Assembly: GCA_014904985.1 (NCBI GenBank) | Contig: MU128940.1 | Location: forward strand, 62,001-126,000 | Source: Hydnum rufescens UP504 | Lineage: Eukaryota; Basidiomycota; Agaricomycetes; Cantharellales; Hydnaceae | Reading direction: 5' to 3' | DNA length: 64,000 nt | Shown: in pieces, positions 47,484 to 59,024 of the stretch | Position numbering within the stretch: the stretch's first letter is position 1 | Layout of the letters: each line of letters opens with the position of its first letter | Translations under genes and position numbers: made by a program | Notes under the pieces: generated by a model | The model's input: only the letters and a program-made list of their open reading frames with translations | What the model was told of the DNA's origin: nothing | The model's database searches: none

Positions 47484-49041
47484 ATCCAGCCGTTCTTAAT
47501 ACATTCTTGTGACTTCTTGTAACCCATCCCTCTTGATTGGGACTAATTTCCCTACCTTCCTTTCTATTCCACAACATTTATGTCTTGATCCACGCCGCAT
47601 CTGATCCACCTTCTGTCCTGCACGTGTCAGATTACTCGGACGGTGCTATGGCCCCCCTTTATAACTGCGTTGTATGTACCGTGTATTGTGATGCATTTCC
47701 TTGTGGCTTATCATGAAGTTGGAATGAGAGTGTTTAGAATCCCGCGTAATGAGGCGAGAATCCCCACAGTTGTCATTGACCCTGTATAGATCTAGGCGCG
47801 TATATTACAGAGCCCTTTTCCAGTCCCCATGAGATCGAACCCTCGGGAGCAGTTAATCGAACGTGCAGCACAGGGGGTGACACGGTGCTTTTTTTTTTGG
47901 TGGGGTTAGCAGCCTAGCGACCAGCAGAGCCATAATATCAATTCATCCTGTTCCGCCGAAAGCTATGTGTGGCAAATGCATAGAAAAGCCCGTCGGGATT
48001 CCGGGGCAGGGGTAAAGCAGATATGTGGCACATCCCTCCAAGCCCAGTTTCATGGAGAGGTTCCCGGGCCTCCTTGAGAGTGAGCTGTGGCCGGCGTACC
48101 AGTGTTCGGTTCGGCATTTAATAGGCCTTGGGAAGCCTTCGGCCTGTTGAGAGTAACCATAGTTATCCCCGCTCGAGTACCATACTCTTCCGAAATTATG
48201 ATCGTTTTGAGATTGGGCTTGAAGTAAAGAAATAGGCCCCGACGTATACATGAAAGAGAGCCGATGGTAAACACTGGCTAGGAATATCGGCAGAAGATGG
48301 ATTAGCGATGGATTAAACATTGGTACGCCCCATGTGCTCACGATTCCGGCGGGACAGCAACAGCCTCGCTCCCTGTATCAGCAAAGATCTTTAATGATGG
48401 CCCTTTCCACCGCAATACATTCGAGACAGGATATCACGTGTGACACCTAAACAGAGGGATCCTTGGTTTCATACATACGCCATTTCTGAACCTCCGAGAG
48501 AATCTCTGTATCGAGGACGAGACCAAAAAGTTCTGAACGACCGGAAACTGCCGCCCCCTACTCTCGGTCGGCGAACCGTCCGCCGCCACCTCTAGTCGAT
48601 AAGTTGAATGAGGTGGGAAACTTCGTCAGCAGCTAGTCTGGAAAGTAGATGCCCGTTTTCATTCTCCTGGACACCGGAGAAGATTTATTAGTTACGTGTC
48701 AAGAACAAGTCCCCTTGATTCTGTTGGCGATGCGTCTCCACGCTCCCCTTCCCCGCTGACCCTAGCCTCTCGGGCGGCCCTGAAATATCTGGCCCTTGCT
48801 GAACTTCCTCGGGCCGTCGCCATGCCTTCATGCTTCACACTGTGCCTATGAAGCCCTTCGATCCAGTTTCACATTCCCTGAATCTTATTGTGGCATTTAG
48901 CCGAGCCTTTTGGTGTGGCAGAGAACGCAGTATCTACGCAATTCCAGATCCAAAATTTCGCCCAACTCGTCTTCCTATAAAGGGGTGATATCTTCCGCAT
49001 ATGTCTTCGTTTCGCCATTTTTCCAGCACCACCACGACACT
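47484..49041. other. Intergenic, 1.5 kb
   Basis: No gene recognised. A T9 tract lies near 47891. A 132-codon minus-strand frame (47943-48341) has no similarity I can identify. The right end should contain the promoter of the C2H2 gene. Confidence 0.45.
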
Positions 49042-50227
49042 ATGGCCCGCACCAAGGCTGATTATCCCAAAGGGCCTGACGGCTACGCTGTGATCGCGCC
49101 GGCTGCACAAGGGTATATGACAATTCGTACGATCTTCGTATGCACCATCGAAACGATCACATTGCTCTCGATCATCCTATGTTCTGTCAAAACTGTGGGC
49201 AAAAGTGCACCGGGAGCTCCATGCTCGCCCGACACTTCTTAGACGACCACCCCCAGGACGAGACTCTCACCCTGTGGGCGCGATATCTTTCTGGGAGTCC
49301 AGCCAAGTATCTGCCACGCGATATAGGCGTCTTTATGACTCCCCCTGAATCAGTCGCCGCGGCCTCATCCTCCAACAGAGCCTGGGCTAATCCTACAACC
49401 TTCGAATCAATTCCACAGCGGTCTGCTTATATCTCCGTCTCCGCCTCCACCTCCGCACTTGGTCCCGAGGTTGGATCCAGTGGATCATGGCCATCACGTG
49501 TGCCACATCCTGCCACCCGAACCTCTGAACCTCTCTTCCAATCCCAGGGCACGCCGTGAGTAGACCGTGGTTTTTTTTTGCTCTTGCTCGCTCTGAATGA
49601 AACCTCCGAATATAGAGATTACGACGATAGGTCACCGCAGACTGGTTGGCTCTGCCGTGTAGATAATTGTAACACGGAACATCACAGCAGGCGTTTATTG
49701 ATGAAACATCAGATGATGGATCATCCAAACGAGCCAATGCCTGTAGCCGAGTCCGTTCCAGAGCAGTCAGTCGCGCCTGTTTCGTAAAAAATGGTGTTTT
49801 TTGGTATCTGATCGCCCCGAACCTTACAGATCTCCGAAACCACAAAACTCGGCGTTTGAGTGCCGGGTAGAGGGATGCAACAAGAGATTCAGCTGCTCGT
49901 CAATGCTCACGAGGCACAAGTATACTCATGAGCCTCCACGGTTCAAGTGCCCGCATTGCTCTGCTTTGTTATCTCGTCCCGATGCCCTGACTAGGCATTT
50001 GAAAAGCTCTTGCAGGTAAGCCATCTCCGTTCATTCTTGCTACCCGAGCGTGCGAGTTTGAATATACGGAACGGTGATGGCATCTAATGTACCTTTGGCC
50101 TCCCCCCCTCCGCCGCAGTAAAGTCAAACAAGAGCTCTCACGGTCTCGCTCCTCTGGCAGACTGCGAGCGAATAATCCCGCGGCCTGTGGAAATGAAGAG
50201 GGATCTGATGACGATGACTACGAATGA
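49042..50227 (+). CDS. C2H2 zinc-finger transcription factor
   Basis: The ATG at 49042 gives MARTKADYPKGPDGYAVIAP. After an intron the first finger is CQNCGQKCTGSSMLARHFLDDH. A Ser/Pro linker of about 80 residues follows, then CRVDNCNTEHHSRRLLMKHQMMDH, CRVEGCNKRFSCSSMLTRH and CPHCSALLSRPDALTRHLKS. The last exon is basic then acidic, ending EEGSDDDDYE at 50227. Four fingers of mixed C-x2-C and C-x4-C type with a basic tail indicate a nuclear DNA-binding protein. At least four introns are needed. I do not know its targets. It is the third C2H2 gene in the window, but the finger sequences differ enough that recent tandem duplication is not suggested. Confidence 0.78.
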
Positions 50228-51007
50228 GTGGCTAGGAAGTCAACAGAAATCGGTGGGTCGAATTAAAGCAAAAATCCCGAGGCATTCCCAACAAATAATG
50301 AAGAGGTGATAATTACAGGGTGTTAATAGATACTTTTGCACGGCATCAGTTCCGTGGTGACTCTTCCTAGGGTCACAAGAAACCCGGTAATTATGGGTCC
50401 GACCTAGGATCTGATGCCTTGTGCGAATTCCGCCTTGAGGTCAAGCATTTCGCTTGTCCGCCTGGCTTTGTATAAACGATAGTTGAGAACCCGCAAAAGT
50501 ATGGAATGGATGTATGGGTGAAATGAGGGGCATCTCTGGAATTCTTTTTGTATACATGTACTGTAGTTTTTTTGATAGCCGCTGAATCCTATGGATTTTG
50601 ATTGATATATCGTACTGGCTGGAGCCTTCGAAACCATGAGAATTCGCATCGAACCAGGGCTTGCATTTGGTCGTTTCTGGGGGGTTGTGGGTAGTGGTTT
50701 CGGCAATCTCCGGCACACATACTCACCGCTTTCACCTTTCAGCTCTGTAAGTCGTTCAGAACGATTCTATGCCCTTCCTATGCGTGCCTAGATGATTCCT
50801 GGGTGCTGGACGGATCGAATGATATGCGTTTGGATCGATAAAGTCGGTCACTATCCGATGGATTCTTGGAGTTGCATTGGATGCAGCGTTCGATCTTCCA
50901 ACACCCGGGGACTTTCTGGACCGTTTCTACTCGCTCTACTCGTTCTTTATGAAGTGCAATGTCTTGAATCACATGCTCATGGGTGTGTGCTCAATTGTTA
51001 GATATCA
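50228..51007. other. Intergenic upstream of the ribosomal protein gene
   Basis: Holds the uL23 promoter. Small overlapping minus-strand frames at 50404-50718 have no recognised similarity. Confidence 0.5.
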
Positions 51008-51679
51008 ATGGCCGCGACGAAGCCAGCAAAGACCAAGGTCCAGGAGAAGGCCACTGGTACGCTAGTCGCTGCTCCACTTCCTCGCATTTTATTTGCTGAT
51101 GGTCTCGGTGTAGCTAAGCCCAAGGCAGCAGCTCCAGCAGCAGCAAAAGATGCCAAGGCCAAGTTGGCGAAAAAGGCAGTGTTGAAGGGGACCCACTCCC
51201 ACGCTGCACGAAAAGTGCGGACAAGTGTATCCTTCCGCCGTCCCAAGACCCTTCGTTTGGCGCGTGAGCCGCGGTACCCGCGCAAGTCCATCCCACATGC
51301 ACCGCGCATGGACCAGTTCCGCACGATCATACACCCACTTAATACGGAAAGTGCGATGAAGAAAATTGAGGACAACAATACCTTGGTTTTCGTTGTGGAC
51401 TTGAGAAGCAATAAGCGGCAGATAAAAGACGCCGTCAAGAAATTATACGATGTTGAGGCCGCAAAGGTCAACACCCTCATTCGGTGCGTCTCTATCCTCT
51501 GAGCTCTTCCTGGTTATATCCTCATTCGAAGCCTTTCTGTAGCCCGGATGGGAGGAAAAAGGCGTATGTCCGTCTCACTGCTGACCATGATGCGTTGGAG
51601 GTGGCCAACAAGGTTCGCATGCCTTTCTTTTCGCCGAATCCTCAGTTGTTCATATTCCCAATAGATCGGTTTCATCTAA
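51008..51679 (+). CDS. Large-subunit ribosomal protein uL23 (L23a/L25)
   Basis: Predicted exons 51008-51056, 51114-51483, 51543-51612 and 51665-51679 give 167 residues. The basic N-terminal extension is rich in Lys and Ala. The conserved body reads [65 protein letters not shown] and KVNTLIRPDG, and the last exon encodes IGFI and stop. The protein sits at the exit tunnel of the 60S subunit and docks chaperones and SRP. The first intron (51057-51113, 57 nt) has good splice signals but is also open in frame; I treat it as an intron because its translation ([14 protein letters not shown]) does not fit the family. Confidence 0.92.
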
Positions 51680-52367
51680 GCGTGTTATTTCGGTCCAGCA
51701 AATTGGTCCCGCAAACCCCCCTTCCCCTGAGACAGCTCCGTTCCACCCTTCCTTCTCGTCATTTTAGTATGAACTATGAAGCCTGTTATGCTTTTCCATG
51801 CTGTTATAATGAGAAAGTTCCTCGTGGACCGATCAATTGCAAGCGATGAAGATAAATTAGCAATTGCAAGCGTGCTGGAACTTTTCGGGGCATCAAATTA
51901 TCCAGTATTTACAGGTACGGCGCATATCAAGTTTGAGCAAGGCCTCCGGCAACTGCCGTTATAATCCTGTTGCCATCGTTCTCGTCTGTCTCCCTGTCTT
52001 TCCTTTCGTTGTCATTCCTTCTTAGGGTTGTTGAGGCGCTCGTCAGCCTTACACTCGCCCCCAGTGTCACGCGTGTTCTGTTCCTGCTATTCTCCAACTT
52101 GGCCTCCAGTTCATGCAGCTTGCTCGTCTTCACAAAGCATATTAGCCGACCTAGAGTCATCAATCTCAACTGCGAGGTTTCAGTAGTCGCTGCGGCAGAC
52201 TCTGGACATCCTGGCAGAAAAACCATTGGAACCCCCGTAATCACTTTCTTTACCTTCTTCGATTGGGCGTGTGCTGGCGAGGTGCAACGTTTTAGGGATA
52301 TCAACATACTCCCCAGAACCAGCCGACATCAGCCCGGTTGCAGGAATACGTCTTGCAACCCTAAACC
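51680..52367. other. Intergenic, about 690 bases
   Basis: 3' UTR of uL23 and promoter of the mucin gene. Frames at 51776-51964 (plus) and 51927-52307 (minus) show nothing recognised. Confidence 0.5.
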
Positions 52368-55163
52368 ATGATTATATCCCCAACTATTTTCACAGCCCTT
52401 ATATACGCTCTATCACTATCCGGATCATTCGCGGAGGCTGCGCATGGCGCCTCGCGCGGTCGCAAGTCTTTGCACCGTAAGGTGGGTGGCATTGTAGGCG
52501 GTGGCCTAGAGAGGAAGGATTTTCTTGGGAACGGTTTCAGTGAGGATTTCTATGAGGCTTTCGATGGTAAGTATCTCATGCTGACCGCGTATTGCCAGGT
52601 GACCTCCTTGGTCCAAACAATCCTATCATCCCTCTGACGCCGTCTCCGAACCCTTCCTCCTCATCATCCTCGTCCTCGTCCTCGTCATCCCCTTCATCAT
52701 CCTCCAGTTCAAGTGATCCTGGCAATAATGGGTTGTTAGGTGGTCTGGTAGGAGGCCTACTTGGCTCTCCTACTCCTACTTCGTCTTCGTCTTCTTCCAC
52801 AACCTCGACTCCAGACCCAAGCTCGTCCTCGTCCAGCTCATCCAGTTCAAGTGCTCCTGGCGATGGGGGATTGTTAGGTGGCCTTGTGGGTGGCCTACTT
52901 GGCTCTCCTACTTCGTCCTCGTCTTCTACATCCTCGACTCCAGACCCAAGCTCGTCCTCGTCCAGCTCATCCAGTTCAAGTGCTCCTGGCGATGGGGGAT
53001 TGTTGGGTGGCCTACTTGGCTCTCCTACTTCGTCCTCGTCTTCTGACATCCTCGACTCCAGACCCCAACTCGTCTTCGTCCAGCTCATCCAGTTCAAGTG
53101 CTCCTGGCGATGGGGGATTGTTAGGTGGCCTGGTGGGGGGCTTACTTGGCACTCCTACTCCAACTTCATCTTCTTCCACAACCTCGACTCCCAGCTCAAG
53201 CTCATCTCCGTCCAGCTCATCGAGCTCAAGTAGTCCTGGCGATGGGGGACTAATAGGTAGCCTACTTGGTTCTCCATCTTCTACAACCTCGACTCCAAGC
53301 CCAAGTTCATCGTCCAGTTCATCGAGCTCAAGCAGTGCTAGCGATGGGGGATTGATAGGTGGCTTGGTGGGTGGCCTACTTGGTTCTCCATCCTCTACAC
53401 CCTCGACTCCAAGCCCAGGTCCATCGTCTAGTTCATCGAGCTCAAGCAGTGCTAGCGATGGGGGATTGATAGGTGGCCTGGTGGGTGGCCTACTTGGTTC
53501 TCCATCTTCTACACCCTCGACTCCAAGCCCAAGTCCATCGCCCAGTTCATCGAGTTCAAGCAATGGGGGATTGATAGGTGGCTTGGTAGGTGGCCTACTT
53601 GGTTCTTCTACTCCATCTCCATCTTTTCCCGCAACTCCAAGTCTCGGCCCCTCATCATCCAGTTCGAGCAGTGGTGGTGGTGGCGGGCTGCTGGCAGGCT
53701 TGACCTCCCTTCTTGGTGGAACTGAGCCAACCCTCGCCCCACCGTCGTCCTCAATGCTCCCAAGTTTGAGCTCTAGTTCATCAGCATCGTTGCCTCTGAT
53801 ATTCAATCCGCCTCCAAGTCCTCCGAGTCCAAGCCCGACCACCAGCACAAGTTCTACACCGCCTATCCCTGGCCCCGATCCATTATCCATCGTAACAATT
53901 TCTCTATCCTTGCAAGGTTCGACGACTAGCACATCGAATACTTCCCCGACCTCCTCGACCTCCTCTACTTCATCAATCCCACTCGTTCTTCCGTCACAGT
54001 ACTCGTTCCTGACAGGCTCTTCTCTGTTGTTCAGTACGCCAACTTCTTCCGGTGTTACATCTACGCCAGGAAGCAACCCAGACGCCCCGCCCAGTACCAT
54101 CTCCCCTGTGGTACCTACCCCCGGGCCACCCGTTGCCCCTCCTCTCCCTGCCAATCTGCCCACTCTCATTTTGCCTTCTCCACCTCTTGATTTATCTGAC
54201 CCAACGCTTGCGAACTTCACGCTGATCAGCCTGCTGTTCAACGATTCGCTGGGGTGGGTGTTCGTGAGTAGCCAGAGCGCGGCCACAGGACAGTTATTTG
54301 CCTTCACGCCCAGTATTATAACGACTGCGCTGAACTTAACTGGTATGTATACCCTGCTTGCTTGGTAATTAGTAGTGGATGAAATATTCACGACCAATTC
54401 CCTGAAGACGATCAGGTGAGAACCTACGCGCTTCAAGCCTTCTCTCCTGCCGGCTACGCAGGTGATCTCAGCCAGCTTGGGACCTTGTTCTTGGCGTATA
54501 TCCCCAAGGATACAGTCGATGAACTCGCCGTACGCTTTTTTTCCCCTTTGTTTTATCGAACGACCTAGTATACTAAGTGCCCTTTTGCTATAGGCTCAAC
54601 TCCCTGCAAAGAATTCTGCGTTCTATACAGCACCAACTGGTCTACCCCACCAATTAGCTCAACTGGTTGATGGCACGTTCCCTCTACTGTACGTCTCGAA
54701 AAGTTTGACCGGTTCATCTAGCCCTGGAACACCGAGTGGCACCGGTGCTTTGAGTAGTACCAGTCGCCGGAATGCTATTATTGGTGTCTGCGTTACATTC
54801 GGTGCTGTGGGGCTGCTTGTCCTCGCTTGGTGGATTGCACGTGTCATTCGACGGAGGCGGGAAACTAGGCATAGGCCATTGATGGGAGGCGGGCCTGACG
54901 GGACGGTTGATTATTTTGCTTCGTACGGTGCTACCGCCCCAAGCCTGGAGCAAGCAGCGCCCTCGTCCAATCTCGGTGTACACGGCATGGAGGAGAGACG
55001 GCGAAGTTTCTTCTTCGCTGAGGATGAACTGAGGGGGTACGACGATGGCAATAGGCAAGAGGAGACTACGTATGTGTCAAGGCAGCCTTCCGGGAGGAGA
55101 GGACCGATCAAACCAGGCGCCATTTCTGCCCCCATCCTGCGCGAGAGCAGTCTCAACTGGTAG
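52368..55163 (+). CDS. Msb2-like signalling mucin (single-pass membrane sensor)
   Basis: The N-terminus is a signal peptide (IFTALIYALSLSGSFAEA), spliced by a 32-nt intron at 52567-52598. About eight Ser-rich repeats containing GLLGGLVGGLLGSPT follow, and then a long Pro/Ser/Thr stretch, probably heavily O-glycosylated. A folded extracellular module reads DSLGWVFVSSQSAATGQLF, LNLTDDQVRTYALQAFSP and LFLAYIPKDTVDELA. One helix (IIGVCVTFGAVGLLVLAWWI) precedes a stop-transfer RRRR and a 100-residue cytoplasmic tail with RRRSFFFAEDELRGYDDG. This architecture fits basidiomycete Msb2-type osmosensor/surface sensors upstream of MAP kinases. In repeat 3 an extra base near 53045 shifts the frame relative to the other repeats. 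Confidence 0.78.
52640..53720 (+). repeat. Coding tandem repeat array of about 105-130 bp units
   Basis: About eight degenerate units, each a run of TCN/AGY serine codons followed by a Gly-Asp-Gly-Gly segment and a leucine/glycine-rich block. Units 2 and 3 are nearly identical over more than 100 bases, suggesting recent expansion. The array encodes the extracellular part of the mucin and probably varies in length between strains. Confidence 0.88.
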
Positions 55164-56274
55164 ACACGTTTCCCTCTACGTCTCTCTCATGCTTTAGAAA
55201 ACCCTGCATCCTCTGATTATATTTTTCGTTGGTTACTTTTATTTGCTTGGATCTTCTCAGTGATTGTCCTTTTCTACTTAGCATTCCTGGCCATTATTTA
55301 TCATATGGATTAAAGGCCGAGCCTTTCTTTTCATTGCTTCGCTCACTAAGCTTTCGGGTATACAGGAACTTTTTTTTGTCTTTCATTGTAATTTTCGACG
55401 TAAATATCGGGTTGTTGTGATACTTGCTACTATTACACCATAACGATACGGACTAGAACATTTCGGTGTGAAGCTACATGCGATTCTCGGGGTGGCGGCG
55501 TACTCCGAATGGCGCGAACCGCAGCTCCAGCGGTCACTGCGATACGGCGGAATGGGTCCGCACGACCTCTCACTTCAGCTATACGTACTATGTACCTGAA
55601 TCGGCACAAGTCAGCCACATCTTTCGACATGATGCTCTGATGAGGCCAAATTAGCCCTCGTCTGTTTGGACAATATGCATTTATTTTCAATGGAAGTTTC
55701 ATCTTGGTTGCTGTGCCAATGTAGAGCGAAGGCAAACCGTTCTAGTCCGTGTCACTATGAAAAGGGCTGCAAGGCACCGCTGTGGCACATTCGCCTAGGC
55801 TGACGTCGAGTAAGGCTGAAACCGCTCAAAACTAGGGCGACAGCCCCGCTCATTGACATGATTTTAACCGATTGATGGCTTACCTAATACACGGCCGTCA
55901 TCTCTGTCAGTTGATGAATTCTCAGTGTTGCATGCGAGCAGTGGGGTCTTCGGCTAGCCCAGGACTATAATCCCGCCTTTGGCAAACACTTTCTAATCTG
56001 GGCCTTGTGGTGATCCGTACAACTCTTGGCGGTTAGGGGATCCACATCAATTGGACTTCCTCTGCATCCATCCCAGATCTCTGGTATCGCTTTGCCTGCC
56101 ACGACGCTCGCCTAAGGCTCCTTCACTCGTAGGCGAAAGAATTGTTTGCAGCTTCCGTAGGTACCCTATAGTTTCGAGTCTGCCGATCCCTCATTAGCTT
56201 TCTTTATTTAAGCCTCTTTTTCTGCCTCCTTCTGGCTGACCCAACCCCTCCAACTCGATCTTAAACTCGATCTC
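55164..56274. other. Intergenic, 1.1 kb
   Basis: Lies between the mucin and the phosphate transporter. A pyrimidine-rich segment just before 56275 (about 56200-56260) resembles a fungal promoter/5' UTR. No gene recognised. Confidence 0.5.
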
Positions 56275-58751
56275 ATGCCTTCCGAGATGGTCTCTTCACT
56301 GCCAACCGACCTAGTGTATGTTCACCACCTAGACAATGTAGATGTGGAAGTCCAACGACCCCACGCTTCATCCCGTGTTCTCGACTTGGAAAACTATGAG
56401 AAAGCAGGACGTTCTAAGTATCCCTTCGTTTTGAATGGTGCCGAGATGAGGATCCTTGGTGAGCTGCACGCGAGCCCTCCGCACTCTGGGCATTCATAAT
56501 CGTGTTTTTTTTTGGCACTGTACAATAGGTATCGCTGGTGTCGGATTCTTCCTTGATGCTTACGATCTCTTCATCATTAATGTACGTTCTCGGCTGTTTT
56601 TAGCCATTGGTGCCAGGAGACGTGCATTGACTTCTTGAATCTTGAATGTATTTTCGTGTTTCTTCCAATCTCTAGCAAGTATCGACCATGTTCCAATACG
56701 AATGGTTCGGTGGTGCTACTCTCCCCTCAGGACGGGAAGGTGTTCTCAAGGCAGGTGCGAACATTGGCGCTGTCATCGGCCAATTCCTTTTTGGGTACCT
56801 AGGAGATGCACTCGGACGAAGTGAGTCTTTCATGCTCTCGGATTCACCCCATCAAAAGTAGGAAATCGCGCTTATGCACTTAACACTAATTCATAGAGCG
56901 AGTATACGGCAAAGAATTGATGGTCATTATCTTTGCGACTATTTTGACCATCAGTGTACCCGCATACTTCTCTGGCCTGGATGCCCTGACGTGGGTCACT
57001 ATCTTCCGCGTCGTTCTCGGTATTGGCATCGGTGCGTCCCTCCAGCTGATTTCTGAAGTGATGACACGTCGGCTGAAAATAGAGGTCATAGGGGGTGATT
57101 ACCCTATGAGTGCTAGCGTTAGTACTGATCGTGCGAGTTTGAGACGACGAGGGTGTGTGTCTCAATCGAACCGTCTAGGTGGCATCCCAGGATACTCACT
57201 CGCCGGTACCGGTTTGCCATGCAAAGAACCATGCTGGGTTATATTTTTAGTGCACAAGGATGGGGTTCACTCGCCGGTTGCATTGTCACTATGGTCGTCC
57301 TCGCTGCTTATAAACAGACTATGGATGTCCATGGACACGTACATAAAGTTGACGGAGGTACGTTTCGGAGCTTGTTCCTCTTATGGGGCCGGATATCTTA
57401 TGTACATTGCTCTTTCTTGTGGTCCATGTGCAGTCTGGCGCATTATCGTCGGGGTGTCACTCGTCCCTGCTTTCGCCACTCTCTACCATCGCCTTACCCT
57501 CCCGAAGCGAAGAAGTTTACCGATACCCAGAGGCAGGACTCTGAGGAAGTTGACCCCACTGAAAAGAAACAGAGCGCTGGTGCCACTATAGAGAAGTCTG
57601 CCAGCGATTCATCCCTTCCGAGAAAGTTTACGGCCCCCAAGGACAAAAAGGCTCATTTCACTGGTGTGTACAGCCCCCCACCTATTTCACGTCTCGTGAA
57701 CCTAGTAGGCAGCAGACTGAGGAATAATATGTCATTTTCACCTAGCTTTCTTCCATTACTTCAAGCAATGGAGACATGCAAGAGTTCTCCTCGCCACAGC
57801 GGGGTGTTGGTTCCTCGTCGATATTGCCTTCTACGGCGTCAATCTCAATTCGAGCGTTCTCCTGCAACGTATCGGCTTTCAAGGAAAACTGGGACGGTGT
57901 GGCATAAGCTTTATCGCCTGGCGATCGGCAATCTTATCATTACTGGACTTGGTTTCTTTCCCGGTACGCCCTCAATATTTGGCTCAGGATGAATTGCCTT
58001 AATCCTTGTCTACCTATAGGGTACTATGTTACTGTGCTTACTGTGGAGTATCTTGGTCGAAAATGGATCCAGATTCAAGGGTTTTTGATGACGGCTCTCT
58101 TTCGTGATCCTTTTTCGGGGATACGCAGGCTTGACCAATGATGGCTGATATCATCTTGGTTGCTTTGCAGTTGGCATCCTCGCGGGCCGCTTCAATGAAT
58201 TAAGCACCATAGGGTTCTGTGTGTGCTTCGCGTTCTTGCAGTTCTTCTTCAATTTTGGTGCCAATAGGTACGTTTCGTTCTTATTTCCTGTTTCAGTATC
58301 TGATTGATGTATTGCCCCTTTCCTTCAAAGTACGACATATATGTACCCTGCAGAGGTATTCCCCACCAAGTTCAGATCTACGGCACACGGAATTTCCGCT
58401 GCTTCCGGAAAAGCCGGCGCCATCATCTCGAGTCTTGCCTTCAACAGTCTCAGCAAGAAGATCGGAACGGCCAAAGTCTTGTGGAGTGAGTTTTTCATCT
58501 ATTTTTTCATGGCATGTGGGCCGTGGACTGAATTATGATATGATTACCGCTTTAGTTTTTGCGGCCGTGTGTCTCGCTGGTGCTTGTGAGTACCTGGGGT
58601 TTCCACGTGAATCAGGGCGTGCATTTTTGCTCACCATCCGTCCTACGTAGTGCTATCTGTGTTTTTACCGGAGGTGAAGAACCGCGATCCCGATGTTGTG
58701 CTCGCCGAGGAAGAGGAAGAGGATCGTCGGTTGGGCCGACCAATCTACTAG
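56275..58751 (+). CDS. Pho84-type phosphate:H+ symporter (frame interrupted)
   Basis: A twelve-helix major facilitator. The N-terminus has [17 protein letters not shown] and the loop [20 protein letters not shown]. The signature [21 protein letters not shown] spans a spliced junction and is followed by [17 protein letters not shown]. The second half has [74 protein letters not shown] and [19 protein letters not shown], ending at 58751. It imports inorganic phosphate at the plasma membrane. Two slips look like missing bases in homopolymers: near 57500 (CCC before GAAGCG, breaking LTLPEAKKF) and near 57886 (AAAA, breaking the segment before [13 protein letters not shown]). Everything else is conserved, so assembly error is likely. 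Confidence 0.88.
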
Positions 58752-59024
58752 AGTATTGCCTCCAATTAATTTGTTCGCAATGATATCTGGATTCTCATCC
58801 AACTGCAGTAATGTTTTTGAAGAGGCTCAAATAGGGTATCCCGGCGGTGTTTCCCCCGCCCCCTGAGCCTCATGAGGCTGATATCCGGAATCCCGAAAAG
58901 CGGGGGTTCTTATTGAGGAATTCAGTCGAAGATATTTTGAGCAAAATTGGTAACTGTTGTAGATTTCGGCCTGATCCGACTTGGCTATATCTGGTTCCCA
59001 TCCCCATCATTACTCCTACGAAGT

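Noticed and set aside
47820..47870. Possible tRNA B-box-like sequence on the minus strand
   Set aside because: The GGTTCGA-like match has no pairing T-stem and no A-box or acceptor stem at the right distance.
52576..53097. 173-codon acidic minus-strand frame
   Set aside because: Same antisense artefact of the serine repeat array.
52640..53720. Array of regularly spaced repeats resembling CRISPR spacing
   Set aside because: Units are codon-periodic, degenerate and in frame with a secreted protein; this is a eukaryotic genome.
53012..54436. 474-codon minus-strand open frame opposite the mucin gene
   Set aside because: It is the antisense of the Ser-rich coding repeats. Serine codons read backwards give Glu/Asp-rich frames without stops, and the plus strand has signal peptide, membrane helix and conserved modules.
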